Assembly (NCBI RefSeq): GCF_900166625.1
Contig: NZ_LT800499.1
Coordinates: forward strand, 3,940,541 to 4,004,540
Length of the DNA stretch: 64,000 nt
Reading direction: 5' to 3'
Source of the DNA: Halobacillus massiliensis
GTDB lineage: Bacteria; Bacillota; Bacilli; Bacillales; Halobacillaceae
The notes under the pieces are model-generated. The model ran no database searches. It was not told the origin of the DNA and worked only from the letters and a program-made list of their open reading frames with translations. This document shows, piece after piece, positions 32,176-40,630 of this stretch. The first letter of the stretch is position 1; the number at the start of each line of letters is the position of its first letter. A program made the position numbers and the translations under genes.

Positions 32176-33120
32176 TCAAGAAGATTCAGTCTGTGTGCGC
32201 CCTTTCTCTACATTTCTCATGACTTCAGGGTCAGGTGAAAGAAAGGTGAAATGATCTTCAAGGACTTTAATGTGTGACGGGGTTGTTCCTTTAATCTCTC
32301 CATCCATATCAATTTCCTGAGGTACTTCCACATCGACAAAGATCTCTTTGCCGCTTGCATACGTCAATTCCTGGAAACGTTCAGGTTCGGCAGCTGGATT
32401 ATTCATGGCGAGAAGCTCCCGAAAAAGAGTAAGGTTTGAATTTTTTATCATTAAAACATCCAGCATATTATCCTCTGGAGTGGAATCAGGGAGCGGCACT
32501 TGACGTGTGCCAATAAACCGCCCATTCATAATGAGGATCATTACCGCTTCATCCCTGTACACCTCTCCATCGACTTTTACAGTAAAGCGGAATGGATCAG
32601 CCTGATTCATCGTTTTAAAAGCACTGATAAAGTAGCTGAGGACTCCAAAACGGTCCTTCTGATTTTCATCAATATTAGTAGATGTCTCTGTAATTAAACC
32701 GATCCCCCAGAAATTAATAAAATAATCATCGTTGGATTGTCCGGCATCCACTTTTACTTCTTGACCGTTAATTACACCGCGGGCCGCCTGCTGCATGTCC
32801 TGAGGAGTTCCAAGAACACGGCTGAAGTCATTACAAGTGCCGCCGGGAAGCACTCCAATTACAGGGCGCGGTTCAATTTCTGCTAAACAGTTTATACATT
32901 CATGAATGGTTCCGTCCCCTCCCAGAATGAAAAGGACATCAATGGTTGAGGCATATTCACAACAGGTTTTCTTAAACTCGTCCAGGCTTTCTGTCTGGAT
33001 TACAGTGAGTTCCTTTACCTCTTGAGAGATAATTGGGAGTGTTACTCCGAGATTATCTTCAAGTTCTCCGTTACCTGCGTTTCCGTTATATAAAAATAAA
33101 CCACGTTCATAACGAGGCAT
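32176..33120 (-). CDS. Diacylglycerol kinase family lipid kinase
   Basis: A 314-residue member of the DgkB/YegS/BmrU lipid kinase family. It has the ATP-binding motif LGGDGTIHE, the substrate-side motif LPGGTCNDFSR, and YNGNAGNG at the N terminus. Members phosphorylate diacylglycerol or related lipids at the membrane surface. A second member of the family lies at 46443-47327, so the roles of the two paralogues may differ. The family name is firm; the substrate is inferred. Confidence 0.88.
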   Translation of the reverse strand: MPRYERGLFLYNGNAGNGELEDNLGVTLPIISQEVKELTVIQTESLDEFKKTCCEYASTIDVLFILGGDGTIHECINCLAEIEPRPVIGVLPGGTCNDFSRVLGTPQDMQQAARGVINGQEVKVDAGQSNDDYFINFWGIGLITETSTNIDENQKDRFGVLSYFISAFKTMNQADPFRFTVKVDGEVYRDEAVMILIMNGRFIGTRQVPLPDSTPEDNMLDVLMIKNSNLTLFRELLAMNNPAAEPERFQELTYASGKEIFVDVEVPQEIDMDGEIKGTTPSHIKVLEDHFTFLSPDPEVMRNVEKGRTQTESS

Positions 33121-33328
33121 AACTTATCCTCCTTCTGTGCACTTCTATCTAATATTGTTTCCTAAAAACTGGGGTGCAAAACATTATCTGCTTTACCCAT
33201 AGGCTCCACGAAGGCTGATATTATCTCTTTCTTGAGAGGATAAGGAGAGACCTGTTTTTTAAATTTGTGAGTAGAGAGATTCTCATCTAAAGGGGAAGAG
33301 AGTTCCGTTTACCTTGATATAGAAAACC

Positions 33329-33652
33329 GGGCCAGGGGAAACAACTCGCTTTCCATGGGCGAACGCTGAGCTTCCTCAGGCTAAAGCCTTCCGGGATCTC
33401 ACCCTGTTCTTTCCTCCCATAGGAGTCTTGTCGTTTCCCCTGGCCCTTTTTCTTTTTGAGAGTAACGGAACATTGAGTAAGAAAAGATCATTTCCTTAAT
33501 AGTGATTACTGAAAATACAATATTCCGTTTAACGACCAATGGTAAAGAGGCTGGGAAATGGCGAGACTCCTGCAGGGAGATAGAGCCAGGTGAGATCCGC
33601 GAGTGTAACGAGCTAGCTCACCGGCTCCCCGCGGAAAGCGAGCTATTTCCCA
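33329..33652 (+). repeat. Composite intergenic repeat, locus 2
   Basis: B module on the minus strand (33329-33446, ends GGGCCAGGGGAAA/TTTCCCCTGGCCC), a 102-nt centre with ACGGAACATT...ATATTCCGT inverted ends, then an A module on the plus strand (33549-33652, right end decayed). A further degenerate B-like module lies at about 33685-33800. The 134-codon ORF across 33502-33906 is made of these repeats and is not taken as a gene. The rest of 33121-33991 holds no visible gene. Confidence 0.85.
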
Positions 33653-33991
33653 TACTCGATTCCTCTTATACAGTAAACGGAACAGTCTTTTTAAAGAAGC
33701 CTCCTGATGGAACACCGAACAAGGGCGAGGCCCCAGAAGGCTTTTGCCTGAACAAACTCAATGTCCGCCCATGGAAAGGGAGTCTTTTCCCAGGCCAGAG
33801 TCTCAAAAATAACCAAACGGAATGGGAAATCTCCAGTGAATTAAAGAAGTCCACAGAATTAAGCTTAGACACAAAATACAACATTTCCCACCATGTAAAG
33901 CAGTAATTTACCAATTTTTGATAAACTTTCATAGAAAGATTAAAAATTTTCAGTTAAACTAAAGGATACATGGATTGAGGAAGGTGACGTC

Positions 33992-34666
33992 ATGACATAC
34001 TCTATTAATCTGTTAAAACTTCTCACCCGCAGGCGGGAGCAGATATACGCTTTACAAAAAGCAGAAAAACTAAAAAAAGGCTGGCTCGTGTTCTTTATCT
34101 TACTTATTCTGACTCTCCTTACATACATATGGACATCCTGGATTGGTCTGGGTACAGAACCATTATCCGGAGATATAAATATACTCAGCCGTGTTGATTA
34201 TGAGCTGCATAAGGTTTGGTTTTTGATCGGAAGGGCCGCCTTTTCCGTTGTCCTACTCTTAGGAGTTCTCTACTTCACTCCTTTCATTTACTGGATCTTC
34301 TTTGACTTACACTATAAAAAAGTGGTCACTATTCAAATGACTGTTTGGCTTATAATGCTTCTTGAACGTATCACCTGGATACCTCTTATGGTCTTTTTTG
34401 GACTGGACTGGTATGTCTCTCCTTTTTCATTTGGGGTGGTTGCATCTTATGTCACTTCTATCGAATGGCTGATTTACTTCTTCGGTTGTCTATCTATTTT
34501 TCAGCTTTTTATTATCTGGTTCCAAATTTATTGCATTACCCGTTTATCAACTTCGAGAAAGTGGTGGATCATTACTGGTGTTCTTTTATGGAATCTTATT
34601 TTATTTGCGGGAACAGCAGGCTTATCCTATTTTGACCACTCGATCGTTACACTACTTCTTTCCTAA
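33992..34666 (+). CDS. Multi-pass membrane protein, partner of the HlyD-like adaptor
   Basis: A 224-residue protein with about five hydrophobic segments (near 30-50, 78-105, 112-135, 150-180 and 195-220) after a basic N terminus. GAGGAAGGTGA precedes the ATG. It ends 14 nt before the adaptor gene, so the two form an operon. The layout resembles the yknW-yknX part of the B. subtilis yknWXYZ operon, where YknW is a membrane protein, but I cannot confirm the family. Confidence 0.6.
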   Translation: MTYSINLLKLLTRRREQIYALQKAEKLKKGWLVFFILLILTLLTYIWTSWIGLGTEPLSGDINILSRVDYELHKVWFLIGRAAFSVVLLLGVLYFTPFIYWIFFDLHYKKVVTIQMTVWLIMLLERITWIPLMVFFGLDWYVSPFSFGVVASYVTSIEWLIYFFGCLSIFQLFIIWFQIYCITRLSTSRKWWIITGVLLWNLILFAGTAGLSYFDHSIVTLLLS

Positions 34667-34680
34667 AAGGGTGAATGGTA

Positions 34681-35934
34681 ATGAGGAAGAATCTAAGAAA
34701 AAGAATATTACTAGCCGTCCTGCTTCTTTTCACAGCAGCCAATATCCTGCTCCTTTACTTTGACTCTGGGGAGAAAGTGGAAAGAAAGGCTTACATAAAC
34801 AGCTGGTCCGGTACTTTTACTGATGATTTACAGGAAACATTACATATGCGAGGGGTTTTTGCAGCGGCAGAGAACAGCCCTGTATATTTTGAGGATGAAA
34901 ATGGCTCCTTTGATGATTTTCTCGTAAATGAAGGCGATGAAATTGCTGAAGGGGATGATCTTTACACGTATCAAGTCACTGACTATGAGCAACAGACAGA
35001 GGCATTACAGCTTGAGGCCGGAAAACTACAGGAAGAGATTGCTGCTATTGATACATATGTTCAAGAAATGGAAGCCGCCTCTTTAGAAGAACAAGAGAGC
35101 GAATCTTTTGGCATTCCGTCTTCAGGAGAGGATGAGGATAAAGAACAGGATCAAGCTTCTTCGGCCGCCGCCCAAATAATTAAAGATGAAGCCATTGCTG
35201 AAAAAATAAAAGAGCGGTCACAGATGGAAGCACAGCTTACGATGGTGGAAGAGGAGCTAGAGCAGCTTACTTCAACAGGACAGACGATAACCGTCCAAAG
35301 CCCTGTGGCCGGAGTAGTCACCGGCCTTTCTGAAACTTTAGAGGATCCCTTATTAACCATTTCTTCAACTGACCTTCTTGTCAAAGGGCAGCTGAGGGAG
35401 AAATATAGAAAACTTGTGGAAGAACAAATGGCTGCTGCAATAACGCTGGCGGATGACGGGAAATCGACCGAAATGGAAGGTACTGTTACCAAAATTCATA
35501 CTTTTTCAGATAATACTAATGCTAATAAAGTGAGTAAGTACCCTGTAGAAATTACTATTCCGGAAGTGTCTGAAGAAATACTTCCTGGTTATCATGCGGA
35601 TGTTGATATTATCACATCAGAATCAACGGATGCTTTAGCAGTGCTTGAGCCTGCTCTCAAAACTGAAGAGCAGCCGTATGTCTGGCAGATGAACAAGGAT
35701 GGAAGAGTTTATTATAAACAAGTCGAGACTGGACTAAGAGATGACGGACGCATAGAAATCGTGAATGGGATTGAAGAAAATACAAAGCTTGCTGTTTCAG
35801 AAAAAAATCACTATCGAAACGGTATCCCTTTTATTACAAGAATGGACCTGGACCAATTACACGTAAAAAAAGTAGGAAAGCAGTCGGCTTCGGTAATTAA
35901 AGAAAACCTATTTTTAGGACTGTTTAACCGGTAG
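34681..35934 (+). CDS. HlyD-like efflux adaptor protein
   Basis: A 417-residue membrane-anchored adaptor. One N-terminal transmembrane segment (about 10-28) is followed by a beta-barrel/lipoyl part, then a long coiled coil (about 95-200) broken by an acidic E/D/S-rich linker, then the second lipoyl half with VQSPVAGVVTGL, and a C-terminal barrel. Such proteins link an ABC permease to the outside. The ATG at 34681 has AAAGGG at normal spacing. No ABC ATPase or permease is next to it: the next gene is separated by a terminator. Confidence 0.8.
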   Translation: MRKNLRKRILLAVLLLFTAANILLLYFDSGEKVERKAYINSWSGTFTDDLQETLHMRGVFAAAENSPVYFEDENGSFDDFLVNEGDEIAEGDDLYTYQVTDYEQQTEALQLEAGKLQEEIAAIDTYVQEMEAASLEEQESESFGIPSSGEDEDKEQDQASSAAAQIIKDEAIAEKIKERSQMEAQLTMVEEELEQLTSTGQTITVQSPVAGVVTGLSETLEDPLLTISSTDLLVKGQLREKYRKLVEEQMAAAITLADDGKSTEMEGTVTKIHTFSDNTNANKVSKYPVEITIPEVSEEILPGYHADVDIITSESTDALAVLEPALKTEEQPYVWQMNKDGRVYYKQVETGLRDDGRIEIVNGIEENTKLAVSEKNHYRNGIPFITRMDLDQLHVKKVGKQSASVIKENLFLGLFNR

Positions 35935-35951
35935 CTTGGAATATGAAAAAG

Positions 35952-35984
35952 GCAGGTGGACCGCCGGTCGGCCTGCTCTTTTTT
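35952..35984 (+). terminator. Terminator of the adaptor operon
   Basis: An imperfect stem GCAGG...GACC/GGTC...CCTGC with a short loop, followed by CTTTTTT. Confidence 0.8.
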
Positions 35985-36128
35985 ATATAAAAGTTAACCA
36001 TCTTTAAAAACCTTTTACCTCTTTAAAAACAGTCCCGTGTTTTAATCTCAGTCTTTTGTTAAAAAACTTTGCAAAAAATCCTTCCTCATGACACGATATA
36101 AAAGAAATCGTTGAAAAAGGGGCGGCTA

Positions 36129-37136
36129 ATGATGAAATTAAGTGTACTTGATCAATCCCCTATTCTTTACGGGATGACACCTCAGCAAGCATTACAGCAG
36201 ACAACAGAGCTTGCCATAATGGCAGATAAATTAGGTTACCACCGGTTCTGGGTCGCAGAACATCACAGTACGCACACACTGGCTGGATCTGCGCCCGAAA
36301 TATTGGCTACACACCTGCTCGGCCAAACGAAGAGAATCCGAGTTGGAACGGGTGGTATCCTTCTTCCCCATTACAGTTCCTATAAAATTGCAGAAACCTT
36401 CAGGCTGCTGGAAACATTATACCCTCAGCGTGTTGATCTGGGAATCGGTCGGGCTCCGGGCGGAATGCCAAACGTGAATCTTGCCCTTAATAAAGGCAGG
36501 CTTCCACGCCTCGAGAATTATCCCTCCCAGGTCCGTGAATTAATATCTTATCTTCACGGAGAAGACCCAGAAGGTATGGGCATCCATGCCTCTCCTTCCG
36601 GTTATACTACCCCTCCTGTCTGGATGCTCGGCTCCAGCGGCACAAGCGCCAGGACAGCGGCAGAGATCGGTGTTTCCTATTCGTTTGCTCACTTTATTAA
36701 TGGCTACGGCGGAGCAAAAGCGATGAAGCGCTATATCGATTACTTCCAGCCTTCATTACAGCAAAGTAAGCCAGCTGGAAATGTTTCTATATTTGTCGTC
36801 TGTGCCGAGAGCGATGCAGAAGCTGAATACTTGGCTGCCAGTCTCGATCTGGCTTTATTAAAAATTGAGCAAGGGGAGCTTCGTTCACATTTTCCTACCC
36901 CTGATGAAGCCTTTAACTATTCATACACAATGTTTGAAGAAAAGCAGATTGCAGAAAATCGAAGCCGCATTATCGTAGGCTCTCCTAATAAAGTAAAAGA
37001 CGGAATTGAAAACCTGGCCGAGTATTATAATGTCGAAGAAGTAATCATTAATACAATTGTTTCACCATTTGAAAATCGACTTCAGTCTTATCAACTTCTT
37101 TCAGAGGCTTTTCAGTTAACAGAAAATGTTATGTAA
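36129..37136 (+). CDS. LLM class flavin-dependent oxidoreductase
   Basis: A 335-residue luciferase-like monooxygenase. It begins MMKLSVLDQSPI and carries the typical segments FWVAEHHS, RVGTGGILLPHYS, VDLGIGRAPGG and PPVWMLGSSG. It binds FMN (or F420 in other groups) and acts as a monooxygenase or reductase; the substrate is unknown. The start is placed at 36129 because AAGGGG is upstream; the ATG at 36132 is equally possible, and the TTG at 36111 is too early. It is followed after 14 nt by the VOC-fold gene. Confidence 0.9.
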   Translation: MMKLSVLDQSPILYGMTPQQALQQTTELAIMADKLGYHRFWVAEHHSTHTLAGSAPEILATHLLGQTKRIRVGTGGILLPHYSSYKIAETFRLLETLYPQRVDLGIGRAPGGMPNVNLALNKGRLPRLENYPSQVRELISYLHGEDPEGMGIHASPSGYTTPPVWMLGSSGTSARTAAEIGVSYSFAHFINGYGGAKAMKRYIDYFQPSLQQSKPAGNVSIFVVCAESDAEAEYLAASLDLALLKIEQGELRSHFPTPDEAFNYSYTMFEEKQIAENRSRIIVGSPNKVKDGIENLAEYYNVEEVIINTIVSPFENRLQSYQLLSEAFQLTENVM

Positions 37137-37150
37137 GAGGAGGTTCTCAT

Positions 37151-37801
37151 ATGTTAGCTTTTGATCATCTTGTCATATCTTCTGCAAATCCAATATCCGA
37201 TCGGCAGAAGCTTTTAGAGGAATACCAGCTGAAAGGAGTCCAGGGGGGAAAGCATTCTCTTTGGGGAACTTATAATGAGCTGTGTTACTTCTCCAATGAC
37301 TGTTACGTTGAATGGCTTGGAATGGACTCTCAGGTAACAGCCTCCAAGTCGGATAACCCGCTCATTCAGGAGTTTAATCAAACGTTTGACCAAGGAATAA
37401 ACCGTCCCTTCCAATTTGCCTTAAGAACTAATGATATGGAAAGCTACCTCCGACATTTTCAAGATAAAGACATTCCGTACAGCGGCCCTTTTGCCGGTGA
37501 GCGGAAGCGGCCGGATGGATCGCTGTTAAAATGGCGGATGCTGTTTCCAAAAGGTTCTGTTTCTCCCCTCCCTTTTCTCATTGAATGGGAAGGAAAAAAC
37601 ATACCTTCTTCTGCTAATGACATCAATTTGGAACGATTCCTTGAACTTAGAATCGGCAGTTCAGAACCTGAAAAAATGCTGGCTGATTTTAAAGATATTT
37701 ACCGTTTCGGCCAGCCGGTCGGCCAATTGGAAAACGGCAGATTACTAATAACTAAAGGAGAAGGGATTACGGCTGTTTTTAACTCATTTCAAATTAATTA
37801 G
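37151..37801 (+). CDS. VOC/glyoxalase-like domain protein
   Basis: A 216-residue protein beginning MLAFDHLVISSANPI, which fits the VOC superfamily, glyoxalase-like PF13468 group. Two modules are likely, with the FALRTNDMESYLRHF segment opening the second. Functions range from dioxygenases to resistance proteins, so none is assigned. GAGGAGG precedes the ATG. It is probably cotranscribed with the LLM gene, which suggests a shared small-molecule oxidation task. Confidence 0.78.
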   Translation: MLAFDHLVISSANPISDRQKLLEEYQLKGVQGGKHSLWGTYNELCYFSNDCYVEWLGMDSQVTASKSDNPLIQEFNQTFDQGINRPFQFALRTNDMESYLRHFQDKDIPYSGPFAGERKRPDGSLLKWRMLFPKGSVSPLPFLIEWEGKNIPSSANDINLERFLELRIGSSEPEKMLADFKDIYRFGQPVGQLENGRLLITKGEGITAVFNSFQIN

Positions 37802-37838
37802 GACGATCCTGCCCTAACGGAGGCGGGATCGTCCTTTC
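37801..37838. terminator. Bidirectional terminator between VOC and DUF2164 genes
   Basis: Stem GGACGATCC/GGATCGTCC, extended by CCGCC-type pairing, with TTTCATTT on the plus strand. It ends the LLM-VOC operon and can serve the convergent gene. Confidence 0.75.
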
Positions 37839-37858
37839 ATTTAGACTTTCACCTTTAA

Positions 37859-38113
37859 TTATCGCTTGGGGCGCCCAGCGGTCCTTTCCAGAGAAAGTAA
37901 GTCTTCGTCCAGATTGATCACCTTCTGCTCCACCATTTGTCTCGCATCATAAATTCCTTTGTTATACATAAACGGCCCCAGTTCTTCTACCATAAAGTGA
38001 AGAAGCTGGCCGGCTGCGAATTCTCCTAAAGGCTCCATTCGTTCAATCTCGAAGTATTCCTGAATACGATCGATCATATATTTCTTTTGTTCAGTCGATA
38101 ATGAAGGATTCAT
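37859..38113 (-). CDS. DUF2164 family protein
   Basis: An 84-residue acidic helical protein. It has the family-like segments FAAGQLLHFMVEELGPFMYNKGIYDA and a conserved Leu/Glu-rich N terminus. I take it as DUF2164, a small family of unknown function common in Bacillus. GGAAGTGATG precedes the ATG. It is a single gene. Confidence 0.75.
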   Translation of the reverse strand: MNPSLSTEQKKYMIDRIQEYFEIERMEPLGEFAAGQLLHFMVEELGPFMYNKGIYDARQMVEQKVINLDEDLLSLERTAGRPKR

Positions 38114-38434
38114 GTCATCACTTCCTTTTTACGTAATCGTATCATATAACTATGCATCAGGGGGCCTAATTTATAGGCTGACACACAGCGGAGACGCTCT
38201 TTCATTATTATCATATAATACATAATTATTAATCTTGCCAAAGATAAGATATGACAAAATGGAGCAAATTTGCCTAAAATCTCTTATAATAAAGCTAATA
38301 AGCTGATGAAGCCGTTATTTATGTACTGCCTTCCACCATCGTCCTTCCAAGGGTTTAGAGAATTTGAATCATACTGTCCGGCTTTCAATCCTCGTCTGTT
38401 TAAACTTAATGAAGGAAAATATGAGGTGGTTCAA
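38114..38434. other. Intergenic region between DUF2164 and TVP38 genes
   Basis: This AT-rich 321-nt stretch holds the two divergent 5' regions. A TATAAT (38284-38289) on the plus strand has no convincing -35 box at the right distance. No gene, tRNA or riboswitch was recognised. The upstream extension of the next ORF (from 38270) lies in it and is not accepted as coding. Confidence 0.5.
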
Positions 38435-39082
38435 TTGAGCAAAAGTGCCGTATTACGAGGGACTATACTGCTACTGTTGTTTGCTGCTGTCGCCTGGTTT
38501 GTAAGGTATCACCTGGATTTATCTCCTCGGGAAATCCGCAATTACATTTTATCCTATGGCATGTGGGGGCCGTTAGTCTTTATCGGCATGTACACACTTG
38601 GGCCTTTTATCGCCTTTCCTATATCCATTTTATCTTTAGCGGCTGCTTTTACTTATGGTGTCTGGCCGGGAATGCTTTATATTGTTCTTGGAGCTTCAGG
38701 AGCCGCAGTTGTTGGATTTATTATGGGGAAATGGTTCAGTGATTCGATCATAAAGATTCCTCACACACCAAAAATGGAAAATCTATATGACCGTATGGAA
38801 GCAAACGGGTTCCTTTATGTACTCACACTAAGGCTGATTCCAGTGATTGGTTATAATGTGCTGAGCTATGCTGCTGGTATCGCCAAGGTCAGATGGCTGC
38901 CCTTTCTAGCCGCAACATTAATCGGACTAATTCCCGGCACCCTTGCCTACTGCCTAGTTGGAAGCAGCTTGGCTGAAGGTGATTTGAGTTTCGTGCTTGC
39001 AGGTCTTTCGATTTTGGCATGGGTAAGTCTTGCCATTTTCCTTTTCAGGAAAAAAGTTTTTACATTATTAAAATTAAAATAA
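38435..39082 (+). CDS. TVP38/TMEM64 family (DedA-like) membrane protein
   Basis: A 215-residue membrane protein with about six hydrophobic segments. The SNARE-associated/DedA-type core is seen in GPLVFIGMYTLGPFIAFPISIL, the re-entrant G-rich segment YIVLGASGAAVVG and LRLIPVIGYNVLSYAAGI. Relatives of the wider DedA fold move lipid carriers across the membrane; the role of this branch is less clear. A TTG start at 38435 is chosen because GAGGTGG lies 5 nt before it; the ORF is open to 38270, but that part is hydrophilic and unlike the family. Confidence 0.88.
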   Translation: MSKSAVLRGTILLLLFAAVAWFVRYHLDLSPREIRNYILSYGMWGPLVFIGMYTLGPFIAFPISILSLAAAFTYGVWPGMLYIVLGASGAAVVGFIMGKWFSDSIIKIPHTPKMENLYDRMEANGFLYVLTLRLIPVIGYNVLSYAAGIAKVRWLPFLAATLIGLIPGTLAYCLVGSSLAEGDLSFVLAGLSILAWVSLAIFLFRKKVFTLLKLK

Positions 39083-39127
39083 GGCGTTTTCCTTGAATGA
39101 AAGGAAAAACGCCTTATTGGTATTTTT
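39079..39127. terminator. Bidirectional terminator after the TVP38 gene
   Basis: A long stem AATAAGGCGTTTTCC/GGAAAAACGCCTTATT (39079-39119), followed by GGTATTTTTTT on the plus strand. The stop codon of the convergent oxidoreductase gene overlaps the right arm. Confidence 0.85.
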
Positions 39128-40157
39128 TTATAAAACTTTCATTTCTTTTTCTCTTATGCTTCCACGCCCTGTGGCTGTGTTTTTGTATCTTACCATAGAG
39201 AAAAAGACCTTTTTCATTCCCTGTAGATATAATAGATATAGTATTACTCTTAGGCTTAAATGGCTGAAGAGGACTTCCTTTCGCATAGCTTTTCAAGTTC
39301 TCAAATAATACAGCTCCCTGCTTAACTGCTTCCTCCCCCTTTTTATACCACTCCCTGTCAGCATCTATCGATACCCATTTTCCGGCTCCAAACATAAAGG
39401 GGTAATCTTTAATTTGCAGAGTATCTGTAATGAGAGGAAAGCCTTGATCATCGGTTGCCAGGCCGGATTTTGTGTAAACATTCTGTGCCTGTCTTTCTTC
39501 CAGCCATAATAAATCACTGTGCCTGATCCGATTGTTGGACTCAGTCAGCACAAAGTCATCATAAAGTTCCTTTACCTTCTCCTGTTCCCAAAACTGCACA
39601 CCTGCATTTTTTAAAAGGAAGCGGAGCTTTTTGTCAGCTCCTTTCCTCCCTGAGGAGAAAACGTTTGAGGAAGTAACAAGACGGACATAACCTGCTAACT
39701 TATTTTGATTTTTATAAGCTTGCAAGGACAGAGCCAGTTCGGTGGCAGCCGTGCCCTCGCCGACAATTAGGGGAAATGGAGCTTCTCTTAAGCTTGGAAT
39801 CTGCTTTATGAGGGCGCTGGCGGACTGGTCAGAAGTAAAATCATCTGTGCCCAGATCAAAGCTGATTACATCAAAGGGATAAACCGCCCCTCCTTCACAA
39901 CGAAGCTTTTTTCGAACAGGATCAACAGATGCGGCTCTTTTTTTCACAAAATATACGCCTGAGCGCTTGGCCAGCTGTTCTACATTGATCCGAATATCTT
40001 CTTCCTTATATAATCCTTCCGCATAATCTGGAATCATTTCTGAGTGATAATAAAATTTTGATGGGGAGAGAAGGCAAACATCCACATCATTTATTGGATT
40101 TTCTCCATGTTGATAAATAACTTCTAAATGGGCCTGTCCTGCCCCTACTAGTAACAC
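39114..40157 (-). CDS. FAD-dependent pyridine nucleotide-disulfide oxidoreductase (NDH-2-like)
   Basis: A 347-residue flavoprotein. It begins at an FAD Rossmann motif LLVGAGQAHLEV, has SPSKFYYHSEM as in NDH-2/Sel1-N type proteins, and a second Rossmann segment PLIVGEGTAATELALSL. The C-terminal end is strongly basic. The start is unclear: GTG at 40157 has no good binding site, while GGGAGGGG lies 6 nt before an in-frame CTG at 40169, giving four more residues (RRRV) that fit the family N terminus. The electron acceptor is unknown. Confidence 0.8.
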   Translation of the reverse strand: MLLVGAGQAHLEVIYQHGENPINDVDVCLLSPSKFYYHSEMIPDYAEGLYKEEDIRINVEQLAKRSGVYFVKKRAASVDPVRKKLRCEGGAVYPFDVISFDLGTDDFTSDQSASALIKQIPSLREAPFPLIVGEGTAATELALSLQAYKNQNKLAGYVRLVTSSNVFSSGRKGADKKLRFLLKNAGVQFWEQEKVKELYDDFVLTESNNRIRHSDLLWLEERQAQNVYTKSGLATDDQGFPLITDTLQIKDYPFMFGAGKWVSIDADREWYKKGEEAVKQGAVLFENLKSYAKGSPLQPFKPKSNTISIISTGNEKGLFLYGKIQKHSHRAWKHKRKRNESFIKKYQ

Positions 40158-40195
40158 TCTTCTTCTCAGAAAGAACCCCTCCCTTAAGTCTTACG

Positions 40196-40232
40196 CTTTT
40201 AAAAACACCCACATGGCTAAGCCATGTGGGTG
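40196..40232 (-). terminator. Terminator of the thioredoxin gene
   Basis: A 12-bp stem CACCCACATGGC/GCCATGTGGGTG with a 3-nt loop (40206-40232), followed by TTTTTAAAA on the minus strand. Confidence 0.92.
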
Positions 40233-40239
40233 CACAGTT

Positions 40240-40557
40240 TTACAGTTTTTCTTGTAAAAAGGCTTGAACTTCCTCTGGAGTTTTAGCATACGCACTATGA
40301 AGATGGCCGATTTTTTCACCCTTTTGGAAAATAAGAATGCTTGGAATTCCCATAACTTCATATTTATCCGCCGCTTCAGGCAGTTGATCACGATTTACTT
40401 CATACCACTTATAGCCTTTGTACTCTTCAAGAATATCACCGATAAACATGTCCATTCTGCGGCAATCCGGACACCAGTCCGCATGATATTTAATAATAAC
40501 CGGCTGCTCGCTTTCAATTGTTTGATCAAATACATTCTGTTGTTGAATCGGTTCCAT
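40240..40557 (-). CDS. Thioredoxin family protein
   Basis: A 105-residue thioredoxin-fold protein with active site WCPDC and cis-proline segment GIPSILIF. The CPDC dipeptide differs from the usual CGPC, which changes redox potential and suggests a specialised disulfide partner. The ATG at 40557 has AAGGAG 9 nt upstream; the ORF is open to 40665, but that part overlaps the next gene and lacks a binding site. It ends in the hairpin at 40196-40232. Confidence 0.88.
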   Translation of the reverse strand: MEPIQQQNVFDQTIESEQPVIIKYHADWCPDCRRMDMFIGDILEEYKGYKWYEVNRDQLPEAADKYEVMGIPSILIFQKGEKIGHLHSAYAKTPEEVQAFLQEKL

Positions 40558-40630
40558 AAAATAATGCTCCTTTTTACGTTCATTTGCTACATATGATACA
40601 TGGTATTCGAACGAATGTCTTAATTCCTGC

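Noticed and set aside
38270-38434. N-terminal extension of the TVP38-like ORF
   Set aside because: The extension is hydrophilic, has no binding site, and a TTG with GAGGTGG at 38435 fits the family start.
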